64,000 nucleotides of DNA, from NCBI GenBank assembly GCA_902728285.1, contig CACVBU010000393.1, forward strand, positions 678,823-742,822. The letters run 5' to 3'. The translations under genes were made by a program, and so were the position numbers. The notes under the pieces are model-generated. The model was not told the DNA's origin. It did not search any database and worked only from the letters and a program-made list of their open reading frames with translations. The stretch comes from Clytia hemisphaerica (Eukaryota; Cnidaria; Hydrozoa; Leptothecata; Clytiidae). Shown here one piece after another: positions 1 through 11,146 of this stretch; the stretch's first letter is position 1, and each line of letters starts with the position of its first letter.

Positions 1-830
1 TTGAAGCGAGCTTCGTTGCCGCCTGTATTTCAAAATTGGTATGAAAAATCCGACAATATTCCGTCATAATTTTATTTATTTGAATTATCTAGGTAAAAGG
101 ATTGATAGAGCTTGAACATTACTCCTAATGCACAAAAAAATTATTTTCGATTTTTTTCACAAGTTTGCAATATATTTTATCAACATTTTCATTTCTAAAA
201 TGCAGAATTTCAACTGCGTGTATACTTTTGAATCCCTTTTGTCACTCCAATAATTTTTTTTATGACTTGAAAAAAATAGCTTGCCAAAGTTGAGAGCCTG
301 TGTCATAAGAATATCGAAATTAGAATGTGACACTCTCTAAAATTATTAGACACTTTTAAGTCAAAATTTAGAAATATTAGTCGGAGTTTTGACAAGCTGA
401 CGATGATTTTGCCTCAGTTATCTTTGCTTTGATATAGATAAAAGACTTGAGAAGAGTAGAACAACAGAGACTTTTGTCGAAGTTTTGACGTTTTAGCAAG
501 GTATTCCCAAGAGATATACCATCAAAATTTATTGTTTCATTTGATGATTTTAACGAGGCGGCAACGAAGCTATCAGTGTTATCTTCAAAAATACAAAGGA
601 GATGGATGTCCAGTCGTTTATATGTTCATGGTGAAACACACACAAAAACTTTCTTCCTATAGAAGTGGTACGACTCTATACTTTTTTTCCGGACACCCTC
701 TGTACATACATACAAACATACGGGCGGCATGAAACTTAAAATTCTAAATAAAAAATCAAAGTCTCTTTCTCTTAATTTGAACAAGCTCTGATATCATCGA
801 GCACTCGGCAGATAGAAGAAAATAGACTGG
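1..830. other. Intergenic, no gene recognised
   Basis: AT-rich sequence with no recognisable coding region. The first bases (GAAGCGAGCTTCGTTGCCGCC) and a related stretch near 555-570 (GGCGGCAACGAAGC) form an inverted pair about 550 bp apart, so the stretch is probably part of a repeat cut by the window edge. Confidence 0.5.
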
Positions 831-1068
831 TAAGAACAAACTATATATAAGAACATAATAAGGCTTCGATGGCCAAAATGTTAAGAACAAGTTAAGAGCA
901 TTTTAAGGCTTTGCAGACTCTAAAACGGCCAATTTCTTAAAAAAATGGACAAAAATGCTCAAAAAATGGTGAAAATAAGAACATATTAAGAATATTTTTA
1001 GGCTTAAAACTCAAAAAGTTAAGAACACTCGAAGACAAAATTTTTGGATGTTCTTATAAAAAAACGTC
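831..1068. mobile_element. TA-flanked MITE, 5' end worn
   Basis: This is a copy of the family with ACACGTTTTTTTTATAAG ends. It has the typical internal repeats (TTAAGAACATTTTAAGGCTT variants) and the right end TTCTTATAAAAAAACGTC followed by TA. The left end lacks the terminal ACACG block, so this copy is truncated or decayed. Confidence 0.6.
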
Positions 1069-1097
1069 TACAAGCATTAGAGGGGGTTCATTTAAAG

Positions 1098-1271
1098 AAT
1101 TCTGCATTTACTAAAAATAGACAAAGTGAACGACAAGTTTCATAAAAAACGTCGCCATCCACACACCCCGACTGTACCACCCCTACGTATTCATTCCTCT
1201 TTGTTTATCACGGGAATTAACTACATATGGTTTAAAGAACGACAAATTACGCATGCGTGTTACAATGCAGG
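1098..1271 (+). repeat. Dispersed repeat, left copy of an inverted pair flanking the CBM2-like gene
   Basis: This segment reappears as its reverse complement at 3221-3395. Shared blocks include TCACGGGAATTAACTACATA and ACAAATTACGCATGCGTGTT. The two copies face each other across the minus-strand secreted-protein gene. Confidence 0.7.
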
Positions 1272-1457
1272 ATTCTCTGCTGGATTCTCACGAGGTTTAT
1301 GTGATGATCTCATTATGTTATTCGGCCAAAACATTCAAAACCGCGTTGCCTTTTGTCTAAAAACCTATAAAAAGATGTCTAAAAAGATCTAAGCAGTTCT
1401 CCAACTTGACAGTATCCCTTGCGGAGGCATGAAATTAAAATTGGAAAGGGTTTTTTC

Positions 1458-1753
1458 CACAGATATCTGTAAAGCCCGAAGGGCTAGATTTGCGGCTTTT
1501 ATCAAAAAGTGAAGCTCATCTTTGGAAGGATTTCCTACCAGAGCCACGTGACTAAAATATGCAATTTCACCGGTTTGAGAGATGTGAAATAGCGTTTGCC
1601 GCCTACGTTTTTTGATCTCGCGCTCCGAAAACAATTAAAATGCTAGATCCTATCCATCGGCACGAAATTTAAAAAGTAAATTTTTGCTTCACTTTTTTTT
1701 GCTGGAGAAAGCTTAAAGTTGCAAATCTAGCCCTTCGGGCTTAGATATCTGTG
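1458..1753. mobile_element. hAT-like MITE with exact 8-bp target duplication
   Basis: This is a 296-bp element with inverted ends starting CACAGATATCT and continuing into the family core AAGCCCGAAGGGCTAGAT. It is flanked on both sides by GTTTTTTC (1450-1457 and 1754-1761). An 8-bp duplication with terminal inverted repeats is typical of hAT or P-type transposons. No transposase is present, so it is non-autonomous. Confidence 0.85.
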
Positions 1754-2060
1754 GTTTTTTCTAACTTTAACTTTCTTTATCTTTCCGAAGCATATCTTTC
1801 AAACTACCGGTGTCCTGGTCTTATTCCGCTAGATAGTGACAAGGGAATCTTAGTACGGGAAGTTTAATCTTACCCCTGGTACTATAAAAAAACGTTGAAA
1901 CAACGCATTAGAAAGAAAAACGTGTATTTCTTCTGATTTCTTTACGACAAATCCTTGCTTACAAAAATTGCTTATTCTCAAAAAACTGGATTTTTAATCA
2001 CGAATTACAGTGGACATAAATATTTTTAGATCTTTTATGATCGTCCATGATAAATCTCTT

Positions 2061-2885
2061 TTAATTGGATGGGTTGTAGCCACGGCATTCGAATTTACCC
2101 AACTTGATATGATTGATAAAAGGCCGATCTGTATCCATAAACGTTGCGTTAAAACGTCGCACGAACATGGTTTGAACTTCTAACGGCTCTGGAAAACGTG
2201 ACTTGAATTGGAACTCTTGCATTTGTTTGTGTGTAATGTAAACAGGGCCTTTAAAAAGGAAACATTTGGCGGGTTTAGTCCATCCAACGTTGAGAAGCCA
2301 GCCTTTGGATGATTCTATGATTGGTAAACGAAGATCGAAAAGCTCTGAAGTTGGTTTCGTTTGAATTACTGTGATGAATTCTTCACAGGTTGGAAGAATT
2401 GCTTGCTCGGTCGTTGTCGTTGTCGGTGGATTAGTAGTCGGTGCATTAGTCGTCGGGATATTGGTTGTCGGTGCAATGGTTGTTGGTGCGATGGTTGTAG
2501 GGTTACCGCCCATGCCACACGAAAAAGATCCAAATTGTATGGATTTGATGCGAAGCCATTGTTTGGTTGAGCGGTCATGATGAATAGTGAAATCAAATCT
2601 AAATGTACCGGGCGATCGAAGATTTCCATTATGTGGTCGGTTTTTGATATTGTATTCCTGCATACTTGTTCGGCGGACATCCCCGTAAGCGGTATCGAAG
2701 TTACGTACGTTGTGAGTGAAAGTAATCTTGATGTTCCATCCATGCATTTGCTCTAATACAGGTAAGTTTAAGATACCACGATAACCATCAGGCCAATTAG
2801 AGATCTTCGTCAGGTAAGATTCGCACGAGCGCTCAGCAGCGATTGCTAGCGATAAAAATGGTAGCAAAGCTAAGAGAAGTCTCAT
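2061..2885 (-). CDS. Secreted protein with two CBM2-like domains and a Thr/Pro-rich linker
   Basis: This is a single-exon gene for 274 residues. The N-terminus MRLLLALLPFLSLAIAA is a clear signal peptide. Two cysteine-bounded domains of similar layout follow (about 21-123 and 167-267). Each has an LP(V/I) strand, a conserved Gly-Trp about eight residues later, and a strand ending FGSFSC or GKFEC. They are separated by a PTT-repeat linker (about 128-160), probably O-glycosylated. The pattern NGYRG-like / LP / GW / ITF / KN(K/R)xxNGxL resembles family 2 carbohydrate-binding modules as found next to animal endoglucanases, but no catalytic domain is present. The reading frame is open upstream, but the first ATG is this one, and the TATA box at 2959-2965 puts transcription start below any longer form. 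A secreted polysaccharide-binding or mucus/matrix role is inference; the domain call is moderate. Confidence 0.75.
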   Translation of the reverse strand: MRLLLALLPFLSLAIAAERSCESYLTKISNWPDGYRGILNLPVLEQMHGWNIKITFTHNVRNFDTAYGDVRRTSMQEYNIKNRPHNGNLRSPGTFRFDFTIHHDRSTKQWLRIKSIQFGSFSCGMGGNPTTIAPTTIAPTTNIPTTNAPTTNPPTTTTTEQAILPTCEEFITVIQTKPTSELFDLRLPIIESSKGWLLNVGWTKPAKCFLFKGPVYITHKQMQEFQFKSRFPEPLEVQTMFVRRFNATFMDTDRPFINHIKLGKFECRGYNPSN

Positions 2886-2958
2886 TTTTAAAAAGATTCT
2901 CTTTTCGAGAAGAATATAATTTCGAAGATTAAAGGAATGAGAGATTTTCACTTTTTCA

Positions 2959-2965
2959 TTTTATA
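2959..2965 (-). promoter_or_regulatory. TATA box of the CBM2-like gene
   Basis: TATAAAA reads on the minus strand about 75 bp upstream of the ATG at 2885. A start site 25-30 bp downstream would give a leader of about 50 nt and fixes the ATG choice. Confidence 0.55.
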
Positions 2966-3220
2966 TGTATACCCTCTCAGTCTAAATTGCTAAATATTTT
3001 TACTCAATATTAACTAATATTTAATCAAGACTTATTGGATCAGCCAGCCAGACTGTGTAAAATACTTTAAAGTGACGTCATTTTTAATTTGATTATTTCA
3101 CTATCGTTATGACATTCTAGACTCCAATTTTAATAACTTTTAATAGGAGAAACATTTTGATTTCCACGTTTTACAGCAGATTATGTAATAAATAGGCCAG
3201 TCTGTTTCTCTATAAAGCAC

Positions 3221-3395
3221 CCTGCATTATAACACGCATGCGTAATTTGTCGTTTTTTAAACCATATGTAGTTAATTCCCGTGATAAACAAACAGGAATG
3301 AATTCGTAGGGGTGGACAAACGAACCAGGTCGGGGTTGCGAACGACGAAATTAGTCGTTCTTCTTGTCTATTTTCAGAAAATGTAGGATTCTTTT
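3221..3395 (-). repeat. Dispersed repeat, right copy of the inverted pair
   Basis: Reverse-complement copy of 1098-1271, with indels around 3310-3360. The pair encloses the CBM2-like gene and one MITE. Confidence 0.7.
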
Positions 3396-3539
3396 GATAA
3401 ACCCCTATAAAAAAGGTTACTGTTTGTCCAAAAGATCGTTAAAACTTTTTTTTAAACATTTCTCGAAAAATCGTAGGGAAGATTGACGCCACTCATTAAT
3501 TTGAATTCATCACAATACCCCCGTAACACAGGTGGTACC

Positions 3540-3832
3540 CCGGTGGCACCTCCTCTCGGCTCCGCCGCTGGAAAATTTGGTCAAAATATCGTCTCCGATA
3601 GGGGAATATCCTACAATTTATGCCCCACTGGAAAATTAAATTTGTTTTAATCCGCATTTAAAATTTCAAAATTTAATGGGAAGAATTGCACTCTAAAACT
3701 ATCCCCACCGGATTTTTGACTTGAGAGCAAAATAATTTTTATCCTCATTTGGATTTCGAATAGAAATTTGTATACCCACTGTGGAAAGTAGTTCCACCGG
3801 GGCTTTGAAATAGAGGAGGTATATCGCAAGGT
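3540..3832 (+). repeat. Dispersed repeat with CCCCACTGGAAAATT motif, copy 1
   Basis: About 290 bp align colinearly with 22095-22375: blocks around GGAAAATTTGG, CCCACTGGAAAATT, ATCCCCACCGGATTTTTGAC and TTCCACCGGGGCT. A worn fragment also occurs near 8660-8710. No coding capacity or clear target duplication was found. Confidence 0.6.
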
Positions 3833-3839
3833 TTCGAGG

Positions 3840-4302
3840 AACTAAGATAATTTCCACGCAATACAAAACCGGAAAGATTCAAAAAAGTGATATAGTAAGT
3901 ACCACATTAGGCGAGAATTAAATTTTTTTCAGGCGAAGTATGTAATTTCATAGTATATCTTACAGCTTCCGTCTTAAGACTTACAAGAAAAAATTAATAA
4001 AAACTAGGACAATTAATTACACAGGTTCTAGCACTTTAATCAAAAGAATTGATTCAAAACTCAAGCTTTGAAATAATTTTACAATACTGTTAAAACGGGA
4101 AACAGGCTCATGGAAATGAGCTTTATATTCTTCAAAAAAAAAACTACAAAATTTCTTAATTACAAAATTAGACTGTTTAAATATTTGCTTAGTTTACATG
4201 GTAATCGATTATAAGATGGACTTTTAGGAACCAAGTGTTACCGAATTCTTAATTAAAACCAAAATCACTCGAGAAAAAAAAACGCGAAAATTAAGATTTA
4301 GG
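3840..4302. other. Intergenic upstream of the first conodipine-like gene
   Basis: AT-rich, with no repeats recognised. It would hold the upstream control region of the gene at 4389, but no specific sites stand out except the TATA box. Confidence 0.4.
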
Positions 4303-4309
4303 TATAAAA
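4303..4309 (+). promoter_or_regulatory. TATA box of conodipine-like gene 1
   Basis: TATAAAA lies 80 bp upstream of the ATG at 4389, a normal distance for a short untranslated leader. Confidence 0.55.
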
Positions 4310-4388
4310 CCTGTAGATTAAAATAAAATTTCTCATTTGGATTTTATGAATTTGTGGGGAAGCTGGGAGAAAACAACTCTATACGAAA

Positions 4389-6010
4389 ATGTGGCTGCTC
4401 ACAGCTTTCGCTACCATTTTGGTTTCTTTGGTCACCATGACAACCGCTCAATCGTGTGGAGTCTTGAAAGATGTGAACGGGTGTAGTGTGCCATTCGGTT
4501 TAGAAATACCGTTTAAAAATACGTTCGAACCAGCATGCTTAAATCACGATGTTTGCTATCGATGTGTAAGTAGGGCTTTTGATCTAACGTTTTTAAAAGG
4601 TAATCAGGAGCGGGAGGTTACAGATCTCGTATACAAAGAATCTTATCGGTCCTTTTTACGCCGGCCCTTATTAGCGTTATCTTTTCGATACTGGCGTAAT
4701 TAGGGCCGGTGTAACGGCTAAAAAATAGAACGAGATGGAATTTTTACAAGCTCTTATTTGATTTGGTTGGTCGTTAACTAGTAATAAAACAATTTTGTTA
4801 CTTTTTCTAAAGAACGCGTCATTTTTATTACCTTATCGGGGAAAACTTGGTCGGGGAAAAGTGACGAAATTTTGGCCAAGTGACGAATATTTTTCCCCAA
4901 CAAAAATTTTCCCGGCCTTAATGTGTTTACCAACTACCAGCAAGTGAGGAATATTTTTCCCCGACAAAAATTTTCCCCGACACGAAGTTTTCCCCAATTA
5001 GTTACTTCAAATGACTTTTATTATTAAAATATCTTATAAAAACTCCATCACTTGCCACTAAATACTCCTGAGGTTATTATAGAGTAGCAATACGACATAA
5101 AACCCCGTATCTTGATGAAAAAGTGCCTGTTTTACAAACTTTTAAAGGAATTTTTGTTTTGTATATTTTAACTTCGAAGAGAAAAGACAGTGAAAAGAAA
5201 CAATACAAACAACCCTTGATGTCTTCCCATCCCTCTCAAATCACCATACACGTTTTTTTTTATAAGAACGTCAAAAATTTTCGAAGCCTTCGGATGTTCT
5301 TAGTTTTTTGGATTTGAAGCCTAAAAATGTTCTTAAAATGTTCTTATTTTCAGCATTTTTTGAGCATTTTGATGTAATTTCTTAAGAAATTGCATGTTTT
5401 TAAGTCTCCAAGGCCTTAGAATGTTCTTAGAATATGTTCTTAAATTTTTGGGCCTCGAAGCCTTATGTTCTTATATAGTTTGTTCTTATAAAAAAAAAAC
5501 GTGTACAACTGATTCTATTTATTCAACGTTTCTTCACAGGGTGTAACATACAGTTGGTCTCAAAAAGTATGTGACGATGGTTTCAAGCGAATCATGCACG
5601 AAAAATGTGATGAAAACTTTGTTAACGGTGGTAGCCGTAAAAAGCGATTTCTAAGCTCTCTGAAAAGAAAATATCAACGATTGAGAGAAAAGTATCAAAA
5701 ATTGAAGATTTTTAAGGAGAAGATCAAAGCTGGTTGGAGAGAAGCAAAGAAAAATGCAAGTTCTCGAGATGAAGTTGAACGAATCACAAAAGGACTTTGG
5801 GACATTATCAAGATAACAACAAAATTTTATTTTGATATTGATGATTCTGATGAGTTAGATAAATGTAAATTGGCAACCGATATCTTTTACCGATCCGTAG
5901 ACGTGTTTGGAGTTTATCGTTACCGGTACACGAACGAAGCGTACTGCCAGGAAAAATGCGCTCGGCAACTAGGCTATCCTTACGCTAACAATGTATATGT
6001 TACGATCTAG
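4389..6010 (+). CDS. Conodipine-like secreted phospholipase A2, gene 1 (two exons)
   Basis: Exon 1 is 4389-4565 and exon 2 is 5540-6010, joined by a phase-0 GTAAGT...CACAG intron, giving 215 residues. A signal peptide (about 1-20) precedes a cysteine-rich domain with NGCSVPFG and then ACLNHDVCYRC (about 49-59), the calcium-dependent PLA2 His-Asp active site in the form used by conodipines. At residues 92-95 RKKR is a furin-type processing site, which would split the precursor into two chains, as is known for the disulfide-linked alpha and beta chains of conodipine-M. About 45 Lys/Arg-rich residues follow that look helical or coiled and are absent from the two sister genes. A cysteine-containing C-terminus (YCQEKCARQLG) matches the ends of genes 2 and 3. 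Extracellular lipid hydrolysis, in venom, digestion or defence, is family knowledge; which role applies here is unknown. A MITE starts 10 nt after the stop codon and another sits in the intron. Confidence 0.85.
5249..5503. mobile_element. TA-flanked MITE in the intron of conodipine-like gene 1
   Basis: This is a complete copy. It starts CACGTTTTTTTTTATAAGAA and ends TTCTTATAAAAAAAAAACGTG, with TA on each side (5247-5248, 5504-5505). Inside are near-palindromic AAGAACAT / ATGTTCTT repeats. Confidence 0.75.
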
Positions 6011-6019
6011 AGTTTGAGA

Positions 6020-6312
6020 CATTGAGTTTCAAGCCTGAAGGGCTAGATGCGAGACTCCTGGATAGAAAATGAAACCACTTATTTCCCATCCAGAACGCCC
6101 GCTCGCTCGCAGTTTTTACACAAACGCCGGATTGAAACTAAAATCTATCGCTAGATTTCAAAAATGTAGTCCTCCAAAACAAAGGAACCGCTAGATACAA
6201 TCCGTCATCATGATTACAGCGTTCTATGCGTGTTTTGGATGGGAAATAGGTGGCTTCAATTTCCTTGCCTGAGAAGGGTTAAAGTTTTGCCCTTCGGGCT
6301 TGAAACTCAATG
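6020..6312. mobile_element. hAT-like MITE in the 3' flank of conodipine-like gene 1
   Basis: This is a 293-bp element with ends CATTGAGTTTCAAGCC and GGCTTGAAACTCAATG, flanked by GTTTGAGA and GTTTGAGC (8-bp duplication, 7 of 8 matching). It begins 10 nt after the TAG of the gene, so the 3' UTR and polyadenylation site are probably supplied by or lie beyond the element. Confidence 0.8.
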
Positions 6313-7572
6313 GTTTGAGCTAACCGTGGCATTTTTAATTAGGCTTGTAAATGTGAAATATGATATGACAATAATACTCATTATGAAATTGAAACTTCAC
6401 GCTTACATTATTCTAAAACTAAATGTGCCCATAAAAGGTAATACGAGCCCGATCCTACAGTATTGTACTTAGCTGTGCTAGTTTATTTGACTAGCTGTAT
6501 GCTTAAGATTTCATTCATTTCTTCAAATAACCTCTTTATTAAAAAAATACCAACGGAAGTAAAATGTAGAGTATAGAGATGTGTGGACGCTTTCTTCTTT
6601 TGAAGATTGCGAAATTAAATTTCTGAAACCAGCTAATAGAATTTAAACATTTAAGGTTCCTACCCACAAAATTTATAAACCAAAGGCTACTTGAAGTCAA
6701 GCCTGTATATGCAACATTTTTTTGGAAAACCTAATAATTATAAACCTGTAGGTAAAAACAGCCATTGAGTAATTCCTGAAATACCACGTCTATTATACTG
6801 CGGTAGAATTTTTTGTGAAATTTTGCTTTCAAAGTACTTCAAAAGATTTTTTTTCGCTCTTGTTGTTTATCAAAGAAATTTATCAAAATAAATATTGCCA
6901 ATTTCACAAATGAATTTTATGACTCAAAGTAATAAAGAAAATCATTAAAAAAACATTCGAACGTTCGATTATGGAAGTGTTTTATGTGAATCGTTCGACT
7001 ATTTACATGATTCATATTTCTAAGATATTTAATCAATATATCAACTATGGTATTATTTGAAAGCCATATACCTTACTTAGATGGGATCGTAAATCTTTTA
7101 ATCTGAATCCTCACTAGATAAGAGCTATGACCAAGATTTTCCAGGGAGGCAAAATGATCTTTTTAGAATGTGTATACACGTCGGTGGTCTGTAGGGTCAA
7201 GAAAACTGGGCGTGAAAGAGCGTGTAAAGAAAATATCTTTTTGAAAATGTTTGAAGGCGATCAAGATCAGGGAGTGACCAAACACCTAATCACAAGATGA
7301 AACAAGACATATATGAAGTAACATTGCTTTGAGATAAATAAGCGTAAAAAAAGTGATGACCAAAAAACAATTTTGAGAAAAACAGCATACTTCTAGCATT
7401 CAAACTTTCGCAAGAGGTCAAAAATCGAAGTTTTAGAACTCAATCAAAAGACACGTCCCTGTCTCAGGGAACAAGCAAGAAGATTTTAGCCTGGATAAAA
7501 AAATGAAAAACCTAAATTACAATATGTACTTCCGAAGAATGAAAATATTACATTTTATTGTTTATACTTTAA
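6313..7572. other. Intergenic, no gene recognised
   Basis: AT-rich sequence without long reading frames. A short palindrome, CATTCGAACGTTCGA, lies near 6953-6967. Nothing else was supported. Confidence 0.4.
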
Positions 7573-7915
7573 TCGTAGAAATTTTAGCGAGACTAATTTT
7601 AGCGTATATTAGCGAGTCAGGAAAATCTTGATTTTTTTTGGATTTATTTTAGCGAATCACGATTTCAAAAAATTTCGCGTGGATAAATTTTAGCGAAAAC
7701 TCGTATTACATTATTGATTGATTTCGTTTTCTAGCATTTCTTTGCAGTGAAACCCTTACTATTGATAAAAATGTATCAAGGCAATATAACCAGAAATTTC
7801 GCGCGGATAAATTTTAGCGTTCTGGCGATTCGGCGTGTTTTAGCGAGATTTATTTTAGCGAGAATAGGGAAAACTCGCTAAAACGCTAAAATTAGTCTCG
7901 CTAAAATTTCTACGA
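7573..7915. mobile_element. TTAA-flanked MITE with TTTTAGCGA repeats
   Basis: The ends are TCGTAGAAATTTTAGCGAGA and its inverted copy TCTCGCTAAAATTTCTACGA, with TTAA at 7569-7572 and 7916-7919. Many internal copies of TTTTAGCGA occur in both orientations. TTAA duplications are typical of piggyBac and Kolobok-type elements; no transposase is encoded. Confidence 0.65.
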
Positions 7916-10095
7916 TTAAAACAGAGTTTGTTGTCAAAAACAACAACAAAAAAGTATACAGAATTATAGGCAAAGCGAGGTAAAGTAAAAAAGGGTAAAG
8001 TAAAAAAGGGTAGCCAGTCGTTTCCTACATAAGTCGCGCGGCCCGCGTGGTTTTCATACGCTGGATTGGAAGTAGAGAGAAATATACCAGAAAATATATA
8101 ACCCCCCCCCCCCAAAAAAAAAAAAAACTAGTGTATATGTATAAGAATTGCGAAGCGATCCAGGCAAGTCACTCGATTCGCAAGTTGCAAGCAAAATATT
8201 TATAGGGTCACACACTAGAAATTGCAAGTTAAAATAGATTCATAATCAATTCGTAAATGTAAACCTCGCGAAACCCGCTCAGGTTCAGGAAGACCGAGCC
8301 TCTTTAGAGATACACTCAAACACTTCAGGTGTATACAAACTTACGACGTTTACTTCTACGGATTTGAGGAAAATTATATGTTTTTTTTCATGAATCGTTG
8401 TGAAAAGTTCAATAATCATTTGTCCGCCCTGAGCCTTGAGTATTTTTATTTCTTAGTTTTTGTTTTAGACTCGTTTTACTTCCGGTTTCGAACTCTTTGC
8501 GTTCAAAATCGAACTTTCGAATCTTTCTAATTAATTTTAAATTTCGAACGCTCGAACGTTCGAATAAAAATAACATTCGAAAACTTTTTACCTAACATAA
8601 ACACCCCTGTATGACGCGATCGCGGGATGTGCCTGACTAATAAACACCCCTGTGTCATAGACCCGCTGGAAAACTTGGCAATAATTTCTTCCCGGGAGGG
8701 AAAATACCTCTCTAGCCTCTTCAAAAGGTCTTCCTTGCAAAGAGCCCAGACAATCAAAAAAAGTTAAAGGGAATAGCGCTATACTTATAGTAGGGGTCGG
8801 AGTTGCTGGTAGTTCCATGGTATACTTTGAAATACATGCTGATGTCAGCCCGAAAGCTGATTGGCTTAACCGACAGTTATACGTGGTTTGAGAGTATAGC
8901 TAAAACTTTGTTATGTTTTCAACAGTAAACGAAAGTGAATGAAGACAAAATGTAAACAAAAAGATTGCAAAGAAGTTTTCGAATAAATTCACAATAGAAT
9001 GTCTTCATTTAAAAATAGAAACACTCGATTTCATTCAAAAGAAAAAGACATTCTTTTTTTCTTTCAGTTTTATGTAAGTCTTTTTGTGTTGTTGTTGAAC
9101 ATTATAGTAAATTATATTCACTTTTTTGAATATATTTTTTGGAATAAAGTCACTTTTGGTTTTTGTTATGATCCAGCACTCCTAAATACTCCTCCGTATG
9201 GGTGTTTGTGCCAATGCTAGATCAGCATTTCATAAATATACCATGCGTCGTTCCCTTTAAACAAACTTTAAACATCACTCGGTTTATTGAGACAGAGATG
9301 TGAAATACAAAGGATTTCAAGACTAGAATTTAATAGAAATAAGTTGACTTATGTAGTTTCAAAATTCAATAACCAGATAACCATATTAATTAGGAGTATT
9401 GTATCATTACATTGCATCGTAAATTCTGAAAAATTTAACAAAGTTCCAAAATTATATCTAAACTATTAGCGCTGTAAAATCCTGAGATAAAAATAAAGAA
9501 AAAACAGATAAAAAAAACTGAGATATAGAAAGTATTCTTCAACGATTCTACAAAGTAAAACCTCTAAATTTTACTGGCTGTGATTTTTTTCAAAGTTGGG
9601 AAACTCTTAGCTTAAGTTTGCTGTGGAGGCAAGTACTTGACAGTCTTTTACCCTCTTACTCGAGTTGTTGACAAACAGGAGCAAACTCTTCACATAAAAA
9701 GTAAAAAATCTTTGACTTTTTTCTCGGCTGTAGCACAGGAATTTAAAACAGTTTAAATGCATCCATAAACATAATGTCATGTTTTGTCGTTGTATTTCGA
9801 CATTTTACAAGTCATTACCATTAATTACCATTACCAACAATAAAATCTTTTAAAATACAATCACACGTCAATGTTCTATTTCTCTGGACCACATGCGTAT
9901 TCCCAGTATTCATAAACAACAAACAACAACCAAAGATCCCACATTATCGAGGGTCGGTCAAGCCAAAATTTCATAAACAACGACAAACAAACATTTCTCC
10001 CTCCACTGAATAAGGGGAGGAATAAATTCTTCCAGGTTAGCCATATCCAAAAGCGCAAAATATTTTTGTCCCCGTCAATTCAAAATATACAAAAA
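7916..10095. other. Intergenic, repeat fragments only
   Basis: The stretch holds a C-run followed by an A-run near 8101-8126, two AAACACCCCTGT repeats near 8600 and 8643, and a worn fragment of the 3540/22095 repeat family near 8660-8710. No protein family was recognised. Confidence 0.4.
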
Positions 10096-10212
10096 GGAAT
10101 TGCTAGATTCAATCCGTCATCAAAAATACGGCGCATATTTTAAGGCTTCAATTTTTCTTGCCTGAGAAAGGTTAGAGATTGACCTCTAGCCCTTCGGGCT
10201 TGAAACTCAATG
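10096..10212. mobile_element. Right-end fragment of the hAT-like MITE family
   Basis: It begins with the internal motif TTGCTAGATTCAATCCGTCA and ends with CTAGCCCTTCGGGC and TTGAAACTCAATG. The left terminus is missing, so the insertion is truncated. Confidence 0.65.
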
Positions 10213-11146
10213 CTCAGCCGGCCTCTTATTTTGACACTTTGATGATTCCCATGCTAGACTGTTATCTTACTCTCTTTATCTCCTTACCGTTTGGGCGGCC
10301 TTACAGTCTTTATTTTTCAGTAAACAGTATATATTTTGTTCCGAAAACAGAAAATTTTTAAATGTACATAAAAGGAAAGAGCTTTATACTTAGTTTTAGA
10401 TATTTATATACCATTGATTTTCTTGGTGATAAAAGAGATGTTAATAAAAAAAAGTCCAGCACTTCAACATACTACCAAGATTCAATTAGATCCTCTTCTT
10501 GCAATGAAGCAAAAACTCTGTTGAGCCTTGCCTGTCCATGAAAGAATAAAAATTCCATCCTCTTTCTTCTCATTCCGCAAGTTCAGCTGCTTTCTTCGTT
10601 TCTTTTCATCAAGCACCATCTCTTTTCAAAACACCAATTTCTCTTGTCAAAACAATGTTGTTTATAGTCAACATTCGAATTTGGAAAAATTCGAAAGCCC
10701 TTCGAAAGAGTTTGCTCGAGTCAATGCAATGACTTCTTGAAAAATGAGCGCCATTTGAACGCTTCTTGAACGCTTCCAGCCCGCGCTGATTTTCCGACCT
10801 CTTCTTTAGATTTCCTAATTTAAACCTTAAGGAGATAAAAACAAGGCTTATCTAGTACCGGTGACCGCGTGTATTATCTCCGTAGCTTTTAAGAATTGGT
10901 ATATCTAAACGCACGAGGCGACACTTTTTGAAAAAAACGAATTTAACCATCCGTAATTCCAGGTCTCTCCGCCGCGATTCTAGGTTTGATCTAAGGAAGG
11001 GCGGACGGCTTTCTCAATCATTTCTGCGTTTGAAAGATTGGATATATATAGTAATTTTTCATTTGCGCTCCCCAGCGTAGGTGAGATTTAAAGGTACATA
11101 TACACGATAGCAAAACTGCTTCGCTCATGTATATTCGCTTCGCAAA
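10213..11146. other. Intergenic, no gene recognised
   Basis: No coding region was supported. Local sequence complexity is ordinary and no long inverted repeats are visible. Confidence 0.35.

Noticed and set aside
2366-2743. Overlapping frames opposite and out of phase with the CBM2-like gene
   Set aside because: They arise from the repetitive Thr/Pro linker codons; only the minus-strand frame has a signal peptide and ordered cysteines.
4806-5000. Repeated GTCGGGGAAAAGTGACGAA phrases in the intron of gene 1 as a regulatory array
   Set aside because: The units are irregular and drift quickly; no evidence beyond local repetition was seen.
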